Shown here one piece after another: positions 46,604 through 58,861 of a DNA stretch of 64,000 bases. A model generated the notes under the pieces. That model had not been told where the DNA came from and searched no databases. It saw only the letters and a program-made list of their open reading frames with translations. This DNA comes from Xanthomonas codiaei. GTDB lineage: Bacteria > Pseudomonadota > Gammaproteobacteria > Xanthomonadales > Xanthomonadaceae. The stretch lies in assembly GCF_002939785.1 (NCBI RefSeq), contig NZ_MDEC01000024.1:1-64000 (forward strand). The letters are read 5' to 3'. Position numbers and translations under genes: made by a program. Positions within the stretch are counted from its first letter, which is position 1, and each line of letters starts with the position of its first letter.

Positions 46604-47875
46604 ATGACGCACTCCATTCTTGCGCCGCTGCTGCTGGCGCTGCTGCTCGGCGGTTGCGGCCGCACTGAAGAAGACGGCCATGCCCACGCGGGTGGTGAGG
46701 CAGGACACAGCGAAGAGGGCGGCAGCGATCATGCCGACGAAGCGCCCAAGGGCACGCACGGCGGCCGCCTGCTCAGCCAGGACGGCGACAGCGTGGAGCT
46801 TGCGATCGCCGAAGATGGCGGCCCGCCTACGTTCCAGGCCTGGCTGTATCGCGATGGCAAGCCCTTGCCGGCCAGCGCCGGCAGCGTGGAGATCAAGACC
46901 ACGCGGCTGGGCGGCAAGGTCGACACCTACCCATTGCGCGCGCACACCGACGGCAGCCTGCTGGCCACCAGTGAAGTGGGCGAGCCGCATTCGTTCGATG
47001 TGGAAGTGCGCGCCAGCGTGCAGGGCAAGACGCATCGCTGGAGCTATTCCAGCTACGAAGGCCGTACCACGATTGCCGCAACCATTGCACAGGAAGCCGG
47101 CATCCGCGTGGCACCGATCAGTGCCGGCAGCATCGCCGATCAGCACGAAGTGCAAGGCTTGCTGACGCCGGCAGAAGGTGCGCAGGCGCAAGCGACCGCG
47201 CGCTTTCCCGGGCCGGTGCGCAGCCTGCGCGCCAACGTCGGCGATCAGGTGCGTGCCGGCCAGGTGCTGGCCACGGTGGAAAGCAATCTGAGCCTGACCA
47301 CCTACGCGGTCACCGCGCCGATCAGCGGCACTGTGCTGGGGCGTAATGCCAGCCTGGGCAGCAATGCCAGCGAAGGCCAGGCCTTGTTCGAGATCGCCGA
47401 TCTGTCGAGCTTGTGGGTGGATCTGCACATCTTTGGCGCCGATGCCGGGCATATCACCGCCGGCGTACCGGTCACGGTGACCCGCATCAGCGATGGCGTG
47501 GTGGCGCAGACAACGCTGGAACGCGTGTTGCCGGGCACGGCCACCGCCAGCCAGAGCACGGTGGCGCGCGCGGTGCTGCGCAATACCGACGGGTCGTGGC
47601 GGCCAGGGTCGGCGGTCAAGGCGCGGGTGACGGTGGCGCAGCAGCCGGCGGCGATGGTGGTGCCGGTGGGGGCGTTGCAGCGCTTTCGCGAGTGGGACGT
47701 GGTGTTCGTGCAGGTGGGCGAGGTGTACGAGGCGCGGCCGGTGACCTTGGGCGCGCGCGATGCGCAGCAGGTGGAAGTGGTGTCGGGTGTGGCGCCGGGC
47801 GATGCGGTGGTGGTGGAGCAGAGTTATCTGGTGAAGGCCGACATTGAGAAGTCGGGGGCGTCGCATGATCATTGA
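46604..47875 (+). CDS. czcB: CzcB-like membrane-fusion lipoprotein of RND metal efflux
   Basis: 423 residues from the ATG at 46604 (aaaggag upstream). Lipoprotein signal MTHSILAPLLLALLLGGC with lipobox LGGC. A histidine-rich stretch (EEDGHAHAGGEAGHSEEGG) follows, typical of metal-chelating CzcB. Then lipoyl/HlyD-type barrel-sandwich (FPGPVRSLRANVGDQVRAGQ, TAPISGTVLGRN) and beta-barrel domains. The spacer to czcA is unusually long (585 bp). Confidence 0.88.
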   Translation: MTHSILAPLLLALLLGGCGRTEEDGHAHAGGEAGHSEEGGSDHADEAPKGTHGGRLLSQDGDSVELAIAEDGGPPTFQAWLYRDGKPLPASAGSVEIKTTRLGGKVDTYPLRAHTDGSLLATSEVGEPHSFDVEVRASVQGKTHRWSYSSYEGRTTIAATIAQEAGIRVAPISAGSIADQHEVQGLLTPAEGAQAQATARFPGPVRSLRANVGDQVRAGQVLATVESNLSLTTYAVTAPISGTVLGRNASLGSNASEGQALFEIADLSSLWVDLHIFGADAGHITAGVPVTVTRISDGVVAQTTLERVLPGTATASQSTVARAVLRNTDGSWRPGSAVKARVTVAQQPAAMVVPVGALQRFREWDVVFVQVGEVYEARPVTLGARDAQQVEVVSGVAPGDAVVVEQSYLVKADIEKSGASHDH

Positions 47876-51655
<3,780 letters not shown>

Positions 51656-51665
51656 GGCCTGACGC

Positions 51666-51692
51666 GATCCCGGCAGGCGCCTCTGCCGGGAT
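51666..51692 (+). terminator. Hairpin after czcA
   Basis: Arms gatcccggcag / ctgccgggatc around a 5-base loop, 10 bp after the czcA stop. No T run follows, so termination strength is uncertain. Confidence 0.6.
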
Positions 51693-51772
51693 CCGGATGG
51701 CGGTACTCTCAGCCAGCGGCTGGGTGAGCGACGGCTGCCGGGCGCCAGGGGGTGGCGGCTGAGGCTAAGTGC

Positions 51773-51801
51773 TTGCGGCACAAGGGCTTGCCGTGCATAA
51801 T
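51773..51801 (+). promoter_or_regulatory. Probable sigma-70 promoter of rpmB-rpmG
   Basis: -35 ttgcgg (51773-51778) and -10 cataat (51796-51801) are separated by 17 bp. They lie about 170 bp before rpmB. Confidence 0.5.
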
Positions 51802-51971
51802 ACGCGGCTCGCTGTGCCCGGATCGCTCCGGATGGCGGTGCCCAACGCGATGGGGTGCCGGCTTGTTCCCAGCGGTAAGTGATTGATTCCCAACGTTGCG
51901 TGGCAGCCAAGTGCTGTCGGGGCCGCCGTTTTCCTGGCTAAGGAAGACACCAAACTTTATCGAGGTGCGTA

Positions 51972-52208
51972 ATGTCCCGCGTATGCCAAGTATCCGGCAA
52001 GCGTGTGCAGACGGGTAACAACGTCTCCCACGCAAACAACAGAACCCGTCGTCGCTTCCTGCCCAACCTGCACGAGCGCCGTTTCTGGGTCGCCAGCGAA
52101 AACCGCTGGGTGAAGCTCCGTGTCTCCGCGCATGCATTGCGCACCATCGACAAGAACGGGATCGATGCCGTTCTGAAAGAGCTGCGTGCGCGCGGCGAAA
52201 AGGTCTGA
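51972..52208 (+). CDS. rpmB: 50S ribosomal protein L28
   Basis: 78 residues, standard length. [19 protein letters not shown] and the R-R-R-F-L-P-N-L box are typical of proteobacterial L28. Forms the usual rpmB-rpmG pair with a 13-bp gap. Confidence 0.98.
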
Positions 52209-52221
52209 GGAGTAAGCAGTC

Positions 52222-52389
52222 ATGGCAAAAGGCAAGCGTGACAAGATCCGTATGATTTCCTCGGCCGCTACCGGCCACTTCTACACCACGGACAAGAACA
52301 AGAAGAACACTCCGGGGAAGATGGAAATGATGAAGTACGACCCGGTCGTGCGTAAGCACGTGATGTATAAGGAAGGCAAGATCAAGTAA
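52222..52389 (+). CDS. rpmG: 50S ribosomal protein L33
   Basis: 55 residues: [20 protein letters not shown], followed by [20 protein letters not shown] and a lysine-rich end. It has no CxxC pairs, so it is the zinc-independent form. gaggag lies 13 bp upstream of the ATG. Confidence 0.98.
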
Positions 52390-52417
52390 TCCACCGATTA
52401 CCCGATCTGCATCCAGT

Positions 52418-52445
52418 CAAACACCCGCCGCAAGGCGGGTGTTTG
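52418..52445 (+). terminator. Rho-independent terminator after rpmG
   Basis: Stem caaacacccgcc / ggcgggtgtttg with a 4-base loop, followed by cgttt. Lies 28 bp after the rpmG stop. Confidence 0.9.
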
Positions 52446-52529
52446 CGTTTAGGGAGTGTTGCGGGGGTGGGGGGATCGCAACAATGGTCTAAATCCGCAC
52501 ACTTCCTAGGCCACTCCACCTCGGCGGAC

Positions 52530-52668
52530 TGTATCCCCTCTCCTACGGGAGAGGGGTAGGGGTGAGGGTACGGGGCGAAGCCACTCGCAGTGGTTGGAGT
52601 ACCAGAGGCTTCGCACGTACCCTCATCCGCCCCTGCGGGGCACCTTCTCCCGATGGGAGAAGGGAACA
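52530..52668. repeat. Two REP-like hairpins in head-to-head orientation
   Basis: cccctctcctacgggagagg (52533-52552) and, after an unrelated 70-bp stretch, ccgcccctgcggggcacc with ttctcccgatgggagaa (52627-52664). They lie between the convergent rpmG and 4-oxalomesaconate hydratase genes. Confidence 0.7.
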
Positions 52669-52671
52669 CCG

Positions 52672-53694
52672 CTACAACCCACGCGCACGCAGTTGTGCGT
52701 CCAGGCGCGGGTACACCCGCCGCGCATTGCCTTCGAATACCTTGCGCTTGTCGGCATCAGAGATCGCCAATGCGTCGATATAGCGTTTGGTGTCGTCGAA
52801 GTAGTGCCCCGTCTGCGGGTCGATGCCGCGTACCGCGCCGACCATTTCCGAGCCGAACAGGATGTTGTCGATGTCGATGACTTCGAACAACAGGTCGATG
52901 CCGGGTTGGTGATAGACGCAGGTATCGAAGAACACATTGCGCATCACATGCGTGGCCAATGGCGGCTTGCCCAGCATGTCGGCCAGGCCGCGAAAGCGGC
53001 CCCAGTGGTACGGCACCGCGCCACCGCCATGCGGGATAATGAAGCGCAACTCGGGAAAGTCGGTGAACAGGTCGCCTTCCAGCAACTGCATGAAGGCGGT
53101 GGTGTCGGCGTTGAGATAATGCGCGCCGGTGGCGTGGAAATTGGCGTTGCAGCTGCCCGAGACGTGCACCATCGCCGGCACGTCCAGTTCCACCATCTTT
53201 TCGAAGAACCGATACCAGGCACGGTCGGTCAATGGCAGGCCGGTCCAGTGGCCGCCGGACGGGTCGGGATTGAGATTGCAGCCGACGAAGCCGAGCTCGG
53301 TGACGCAGCGTTCCAGCTCGGCGATCGAGTGCGCGATCGACACGCCCGGCGATTGCGGCAGTTGGCAGACGCCGATGAACGTGTGCGGATACAGCTGCAC
53401 CACGCGCGCGATCAGATCGTTGCAATGGCGCGTCCAGACCTGGCTCACCGCTTCATCGCCGATGTGGTGGGCCATGGTGCTGGCGCGTGGCGAAAAAATC
53501 GTCATGTCGGCGCCGCGCTCGCGCAGCAGGCGCAGCTGGTGCTGCTCCACGCTATCGCGCAGCTGGTCGTCGGAGATGCGCGGATACACCGGTGCTGCCA
53601 GACCTGGGTCGTTGTAGTGCGCAATCTGCGCCTTACGAAACGCATCGTGCGCGTCAGGCGCGGTGGTGTAGTGGCCGTGGCAATCGATGATCAT
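52672..53694 (-). CDS. ligJ: 4-oxalomesaconate hydratase (LigJ-type amidohydrolase)
   Basis: 340 residues from the ATG at 53694. Amidohydrolase-2 fold: metal motif MIIDCHGHYTT, catalytic-region histidines in VHVSGSCNANFH and FIIPHGGGAVPYH, and the C-terminal LFGSEMVGAVRGID, as in LigJ. Hydrates 4-oxalomesaconate to 4-carboxy-4-hydroxy-2-oxoadipate in the gallate/protocatechuate 4,5-cleavage pathway. The adjacent tautomerase and aldolase genes support the assignment. Confidence 0.83.
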   Translation of the reverse strand: MIIDCHGHYTTAPDAHDAFRKAQIAHYNDPGLAAPVYPRISDDQLRDSVEQHQLRLLRERGADMTIFSPRASTMAHHIGDEAVSQVWTRHCNDLIARVVQLYPHTFIGVCQLPQSPGVSIAHSIAELERCVTELGFVGCNLNPDPSGGHWTGLPLTDRAWYRFFEKMVELDVPAMVHVSGSCNANFHATGAHYLNADTTAFMQLLEGDLFTDFPELRFIIPHGGGAVPYHWGRFRGLADMLGKPPLATHVMRNVFFDTCVYHQPGIDLLFEVIDIDNILFGSEMVGAVRGIDPQTGHYFDDTKRYIDALAISDADKRKVFEGNARRVYPRLDAQLRARGL

Positions 53695-53770
53695 GGCAAT
53701 GCCCGTCGTGAAGCGGAGAGAGGTGATGGCGCGCAGTCGAATGCCGGCGCGCAGGGCAGGGTGGCGAGGC

Positions 53771-54826
53771 TCACGCAAACAACTCGCCATCGAACAGTTT
53801 GCGTGCGGTCCTGATCACCGCGGCGCGCACCACCGCGCCGTGTGCGTCGCACGCGATGAGGCAGCTGCTCATGCCGCTGGGGTGCTCCACCTCCACCTGC
53901 TGGGTGCTGCCGCCGGGCAACCGCGCCAGCGCATGCGCGGGCGAGTCCGGCAGCAGGCAGGCGGTGGCGACGCTGACTGCGCCCAGCACGCCGATGGACG
54001 CGTGGCAGCGGTGCGGAATGAACGAGCGCACGCTGATCGCACCACCGTTGCGCGGTGCGGCCACCAGCATCATCTTCGGCACCGTCGCAGCGCCGACATC
54101 GCCCAGCCGCATCAACGGGCCGGCCTGCAGGCGAATGGATTCCAGCCGCGCCTTGAGCGAGGCATCGGCATCCAGCGTGGCACGGTCCTCGTAGCCGCTG
54201 ATTCCCATGTCGCTGGCACGCAGCACCACGCAGGGCATGCCGTTGTCGATCAGGGTGAGCGGCACGCCATCGAGCGTGTCCATCGCACGCCCGGTGGGCA
54301 GCAGCGCGCCGCAGGAAGAACCGGCGATGTCGGCAAAGGCCAGTGCGACCGGGGCGGCGGTACCCGGCACGCCATCGATGCGGGTGTCGCCGCTGTAGCG
54401 CACCTGTCCGCCCGGCGTGCGCACGCTGGCTGTGGCCAGGGTGCCGGTGTTGCGCATGAAGATGCGCACGTCGGTGACGCCATCGCATGCCGGCAGCAGG
54501 CCGCGCTCCAGCGCGAAGGGGCCAACACCGGCCAGCATGTTGCCGCAGGTCTGCGCATCGCTGACCTGCGCCTGGTCCACGGCCACCTGCAGGAACAGGT
54601 ACTCCACGTCGGCATCGGCGCGCGTCGAACGCGACACCACCGCCACCTTGGAGGTCAGCGGGTCGGCGCCGCCCATCCCGTCGATCTGGCGCAGGTCCGG
54701 CGAGCCATAGGCGCGCAGCAGGAAGGCATCGCGCGCGGCGGTATCGCCGGGCAGATCCTCGGCCAGGAAGAAGCCGCCCTTGGAGGTGCCGCCACGCATC
54801 CACATCGCGCGGACGCGCTCAGACAT
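53771..54826 (-). CDS. galD: 4-oxalomesaconate tautomerase (GalD, PrpF family)
   Basis: 351 residues from the ATG at 54826. PrpF/DapF-like isomerase: [16 protein letters not shown] at the N terminus, the [15 protein letters not shown] and [16 protein letters not shown] segments (here in family order), and the second-half motif [16 protein letters not shown]. Converts keto and enol forms of 4-oxalomesaconate. Its start overlaps the aldolase gene by 8 bp. Confidence 0.85.
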   Translation of the reverse strand: MSERVRAMWMRGGTSKGGFFLAEDLPGDTAARDAFLLRAYGSPDLRQIDGMGGADPLTSKVAVVSRSTRADADVEYLFLQVAVDQAQVSDAQTCGNMLAGVGPFALERGLLPACDGVTDVRIFMRNTGTLATASVRTPGGQVRYSGDTRIDGVPGTAAPVALAFADIAGSSCGALLPTGRAMDTLDGVPLTLIDNGMPCVVLRASDMGISGYEDRATLDADASLKARLESIRLQAGPLMRLGDVGAATVPKMMLVAAPRNGGAISVRSFIPHRCHASIGVLGAVSVATACLLPDSPAHALARLPGGSTQQVEVEHPSGMSSCLIACDAHGAVVRAAVIRTARKLFDGELFA

Positions 54827-55490
54827 AGCGCAGTCCCTTGGCCGCCAGCCGCTCGCGCATCGCGTAGATGTCCAGGCCCAGTTCGCCGCGTGCCAGCCGT
54901 TCGCGCTTGAGCGCCTCGCGCGCCTCGCGCGCCTGCGCTTCGGCCAGCACGTCCGCGGCGCTGGCGCGCGGCACCACGCACACGCCGTCGTCGTCGGCCA
55001 CCACCACATCGCCGGGCTGGACCAGCTGCCCTGCGCAGACCAGTGGCACGTTGACCGAGCCCAGCGTCTCCTTGATGGTGCCCTGCGCGCAGATGGCGCG
55101 GCTCCAGGCCGGGAACTGCATGGCGGTGAGGTCGCGCACGTCGCGCACGCCGGCATCGATGATCAGCCCGCGGCAGCCGCGCGCCTGCGCCGAGGTGGCC
55201 AGCAGGTCGCCGAAGTAGCCGTCGCAGCAGTCGCTGGTGGGTGCCACCACCAGCACGTCGCCGGGCTGCAGCTGTTCGATGGCCACATGCATCATCCAGT
55301 TGTCGCCGGGCGGCACCGACACCGTGACCGCGGTGCCGGCCACGCGGCAGCCGGCATAGATCGGGCGCAGCCGGTGATGCAGCAGGCCGCTGCGTCCCTG
55401 CGCCTCGTGCACCGTGGCCACCCCGGCCTGTGCCAGCCCGTCGACGATGGCGATGGGCGCGCGCGCGACCTGGGTGACGACCTGGCTCAT
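54819..55490 (-). CDS. ligK: 4-carboxy-4-hydroxy-2-oxoadipate aldolase (LigK/GalC, RraA-like)
   Basis: 223 residues from the ATG at 55490. RraA-like fold: [36 protein letters not shown], and the metal-binding loop [14 protein letters not shown] with [11 protein letters not shown]. Splits the hydratase product to pyruvate and oxaloacetate. First gene of the reverse-strand three-gene operon and divergent from the LysR gene. The C-terminal helix rich in Glu/Arg is seen in the class II pyruvate aldolase branch. Confidence 0.86.
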   Translation of the reverse strand: MSQVVTQVARAPIAIVDGLAQAGVATVHEAQGRSGLLHHRLRPIYAGCRVAGTAVTVSVPPGDNWMMHVAIEQLQPGDVLVVAPTSDCCDGYFGDLLATSAQARGCRGLIIDAGVRDVRDLTAMQFPAWSRAICAQGTIKETLGSVNVPLVCAGQLVQPGDVVVADDDGVCVVPRASAADVLAEAQAREAREALKRERLARGELGLDIYAMRERLAAKGLRYV

Positions 55491-55591
55491 CCATCCATCC
55501 TCGTTAGTGGTGCGCCGAGTCTGCGCGGCGAGAGTCAACGTGCTCAAGATTCATTTGAGGTATGCGTATTGGTTTTGCTTATAGTTAGAGC

Positions 55592-56902
55592 ATGCCGCCG
55601 CTACCGGAACCGAACCTCCGCCATCTGCATGCCCTGGCCGTCGTGCAGCGGCTGGGCAGCATCAGCGCGGCCGCGCCACAGGTGAACCTGTCCCAGCCCG
55701 CCCTTACCCAGGCGGTGGCGCGGCTGGAGCAGCAGCTGGGCGTGCGCCTGTTCGACCGGCAGCCGGGCGGGATGCTGGCCACCGAGGCCACCGGCCTGGT
55801 GGTGCCGCGGATCGAGCGCGCGCTGGCGCATCTGGGCCGCGGCCTCCGGGTGGCGCGGCGCGCGCTGCGCTTGCCCGCCCGCCCGGGGCTGGAGCGGCGG
55901 GTGTCGCTGGGGCAGTTGCAGGCGCTGGTGGCGGTGGAGGCGGCGGGCAGCTATTCGCTGGCGGCAGTGCAGCTGGGCGTGTCGCAGCCGGCGGTCTACC
56001 GCGCGGTGCAGTCGCTGGCCGATGTGATCGAAGTGCCGCTGACGGTGCGTCGCGGCAAGGCGGTGCAGCCCACGCCGGTGGCCGAACGGCTGCTGCGGCA
56101 GGTGCGGCTGGCGCTGGCCGAGATTCGCGCCGCGCTCGATGAAGTGGCCGCCCTGCGCTCGCAGCATGCCGGCCGGGTGGTGGTGGGGGTGATGCCGCTG
56201 GCCCGCGCGATCCTGCTGCCGCAGGTGCTGGCGCGCTTTGCGCGCGCGCACCCGGCCGCCAGCATCAGCGTGGTCGAAGGGCCGTATGCGGAACTGCTTG
56301 CCCATCTGCGCGACGGTGGGCTGGACCTGCTGATCGGCGCGCTGCGCGAGCGCCTGCCGGTGCGCGATGTGCTGCAGGAACCGCTGTTCGACGACGAGCC
56401 GGTGATCGTGGCGCGCAGCGCCCACCCGCTGGCCGGGCAGCCCTACGGATTTGCGCAGTTGCTCGACTACCCGTGGGTGATCGCCGCGGCCGGCACGCCG
56501 GTGCGCGAGCGCTGGGAGCGCATGTTCCGCGACCGCCAGCTGCAGCCGCCGCCGCTGCGCATCGAATGCGGGGCCGAACTCACCGTGCGCGGGCTGTTGC
56601 TGGAAGGCGACTGGCTGACCCTGATGTCGCGCGACCAGTTCCTGTTCGAACGCCGCGCCGGGCTGCTGTGCGAGATCGGCCGCGCCGGGCCGCAGTTGCG
56701 CCGGCAGATCGGCATCACCGTGCGCAGCGACTGGCATCCCACCCGCGCGCAGACCGCCTTCGTGCAGACGCTGCGGCAGGTCTGCGCCGAGCGCGTGCAA
56801 CCGGCCGACGCGCACGGCGGTCCGTTTCGCCACTGCATCGTGCCGGCGGCGCAGGCGTCTTTGCCTTCACGCCCGGCCGGGTCAGAATCGGCTTCCTCAT
56901 GA
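55592..56902 (+). CDS. LysR-family regulator with two N-terminal HTH domains
   Basis: 436 residues, against about 300 for typical LysR proteins. Two winged HTH units are visible: 8-66 (LRHLHALAVVQRLGSISAAA, LSQPALTQAVARLEQQLG) and 104-162 (LGQLQALVAVEAAGSYSLAA, VSQPAVYRAVQSLADVI). An effector-binding domain follows from about 185 (GRVVVGVMPLARAILLPQ). It is divergent from the ligK-galD-ligJ operon across 101 bp and probably regulates it in response to gallate or a pathway intermediate. The double HTH is the unusual point. Confidence 0.85.
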   Translation: MPPLPEPNLRHLHALAVVQRLGSISAAAPQVNLSQPALTQAVARLEQQLGVRLFDRQPGGMLATEATGLVVPRIERALAHLGRGLRVARRALRLPARPGLERRVSLGQLQALVAVEAAGSYSLAAVQLGVSQPAVYRAVQSLADVIEVPLTVRRGKAVQPTPVAERLLRQVRLALAEIRAALDEVAALRSQHAGRVVVGVMPLARAILLPQVLARFARAHPAASISVVEGPYAELLAHLRDGGLDLLIGALRERLPVRDVLQEPLFDDEPVIVARSAHPLAGQPYGFAQLLDYPWVIAAAGTPVRERWERMFRDRQLQPPPLRIECGAELTVRGLLLEGDWLTLMSRDQFLFERRAGLLCEIGRAGPQLRRQIGITVRSDWHPTRAQTAFVQTLRQVCAERVQPADAHGGPFRHCIVPAAQASLPSRPAGSESASS

Positions 56903-56915
56903 GAACGGAGCGCCG

Positions 56916-58334
56916 ATGCTGCCCGATTGGGTGACAGGCACCTGGCTGCTGGCGCTGGACTGGGTGATCCGCCTGGCCGCGTTGCTGTGGATTCCCGCCC
57001 GCACCACGCCCGGGGCGGCGCGCAGCTGGCTGTTGCTGATCGGATTCGTGCCGGTGGTGGGCCTGCCGCTGTACCTGTTGTTCGGCCATCCATGGTTGTC
57101 GCGCCTGCGCGTGCAGCGCCAGGCCACCGCCTCGCAGGTGATCCGCGAACAACAGCTGCCGTTGCACGCATTGCGTTGGCAGCCGCCGCCCGACACCAGC
57201 AGTGCCGAGGTAGTGCCGTTGATCGAGCGGCAGGGCGACTTCATGCCGACCCTGGGCAATGCGGTGGAACTGCTCGACGACTACGCGCAGTCGTTGCAGG
57301 CCTTGATCGCGGCGATCGATGCGGCCGAAAAACGCGTGCACCTGCTGTACTACCTGATGTTCGACGATGCGGTGGGCGATGCGGTGGTGGCAGCGCTGGA
57401 GCGTGCACAGGGGCGTGGCGTGCGCTGCCGCGTGCTGCTGGATGCGGTGGGCGCCAAGCGCGGCCTGCGCCGCTATCGCAAGCGCCTGCTGGCCGACGGC
57501 ATCGAAGTGCTGGCGGTGCTGCCCGGCGGCCTGCGCTGGCGCCGCAGCGGTCGCATGGATCTGCGCAATCACCGCAAGATCGCAGTGATCGACAATCAGG
57601 TGGGCTTTGTCGGCTCGCAGAATCTGGCCGAGGCCAGCTTCATCGATGGGGTACCCAACCGCGAACTGGTGGCGCGCGTGCGCGGGCCGGTGGTCAATCA
57701 CCTGGAAGCGGTGTTCGCCAGCGACTGGTTCACCGAAACCGGGCAGCGCCTGGACGTGTGGCCGGATGCGCCGGTGTGCGATGCCAATATCGCCACCCAG
57801 CTGCTGCCCAGCGGGCCGGCGTATCCCTTCGAGAACGCGCGCGATGCGATCAATGCGGTGATCCACCTGGCACGGCGCAGAGTGGTGCTGGTCACGCCGT
57901 ACTTCGTGCCCGACGAAGCCTTGCTCAGCGCATTGCGCATCGCCGCGGTATCGGGCGTGGAGGTGCAGCTGATCCTGTCGGAAAGCAATAACCAATGGCT
58001 GGCGGCCTGGGCGCAGGAGGCCTATTTCGACGAGTTGCTGCGTTGCGGGGTGAGGATTGCGCTGTACCGCCCGCATTTCCTGCATGCCAAGCATCTGAGC
58101 GTGGACGAGGAGATCGCGCTGGTGGGCTCGATCAACCTGGATATCCGCTCGTTCGCGCTCAATGCCGAGATCGGCATGCTCTGCTACGACCGTGGCGTGG
58201 TGCAGCGACTGCGCCAGATCGAACAGGACTATCTGGCCAATGCGCGCCCGCTGGAGTTGGAGCAGTGGCGCCGCCGCCCGGCCTGGCGCCGTAGCCGCGA
58301 AGGCATCGCGCGGCTGGCCGATGCGTTGATGTAG
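56916..58334 (+). CDS. cls: Cardiolipin synthase
   Basis: 472 residues. Two N-terminal membrane helices (WLLALDWVIRLAALLWI and SWLLLIGFVPVVGLPLYLLF). Two phospholipase D HKD motifs follow: NHRKIAVIDNQVGFVGSQN and HAKHLSVDEEIALVGSINLD, both with H-x-K-x4-D or its close variant. Joins two phosphatidylglycerols to cardiolipin. Starts 13 bp after the LysR gene stop; the two may share a transcript. Confidence 0.93.
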   Translation: MLPDWVTGTWLLALDWVIRLAALLWIPARTTPGAARSWLLLIGFVPVVGLPLYLLFGHPWLSRLRVQRQATASQVIREQQLPLHALRWQPPPDTSSAEVVPLIERQGDFMPTLGNAVELLDDYAQSLQALIAAIDAAEKRVHLLYYLMFDDAVGDAVVAALERAQGRGVRCRVLLDAVGAKRGLRRYRKRLLADGIEVLAVLPGGLRWRRSGRMDLRNHRKIAVIDNQVGFVGSQNLAEASFIDGVPNRELVARVRGPVVNHLEAVFASDWFTETGQRLDVWPDAPVCDANIATQLLPSGPAYPFENARDAINAVIHLARRRVVLVTPYFVPDEALLSALRIAAVSGVEVQLILSESNNQWLAAWAQEAYFDELLRCGVRIALYRPHFLHAKHLSVDEEIALVGSINLDIRSFALNAEIGMLCYDRGVVQRLRQIEQDYLANARPLELEQWRRRPAWRRSREGIARLADALM

Positions 58335-58344
58335 GGATGGCGCT

Positions 58345-58731
58345 TCAATCCAGGCGCATGACCTGGAACACGTTTCCCTCGGGGTCGTGGCCGTCGTACA
58401 TCTGGTAGGCAAAACCGGCGTAGCGTTTGAGTTCGCCTACCTGCACGCCGGCGCGCTGCAGGTGTTGCCGATGCACGGACAGGTCCGAGGCGATGGCGAA
58501 CACGAATTTGAGGGTGGAGCCGGTTGCCGGTGCCGGTGCCGGCGACGCCGACGGCTGCCGGTAGGCGTCGCCCACCCTGTGCAGTGCCAGCTCGATCTGC
58601 CCGGCTGCGAGCACAACCCATTGGCCGGCGATCTCCTCGATGACCGGAAGTGCAAAGTGGGTCTGCTAGAACGCCTTGAGCGCAGCGACATCGCGGGCAT
58701 AGACGATGAGCCGGACCAGGGCGGTGGACAT
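58345..58731 (-). pseudogene. VOC (glyoxalase-like) protein interrupted by an amber codon
   Basis: A 128-codon frame from the ATG at 58731 begins MSTALVRLIVYARDVAALKAF, then has TAG at codon 22 (complement of 58666-58668) where the family has Tyr in the F-Y-x-x-x-F pattern (here F-stop-Q-T-H-F). It continues as QTHFALPVIEEIAGQWVVLA and ends GHDPEGNVFQVMRLD, the usual VOC C terminus with the metal-binding Glu. A single change from TAC or TAT would restore it. An internal ATG at 58614 could give an 89-residue fragment, which would not fold as a complete VOC unit. Confidence 0.8.
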
Positions 58732-58861
58732 CTGTGAACCTTCCGTAGCGTCATGCGATACGTCAATCGTACGCCTGCGATGCGATGCAGGTATGCGGCG
58801 GGTCGGTAAGGCCTGCCGTGGCGCTGCGGGGGCCGGTGCTGCCATCGCCTACAATGCGCGC

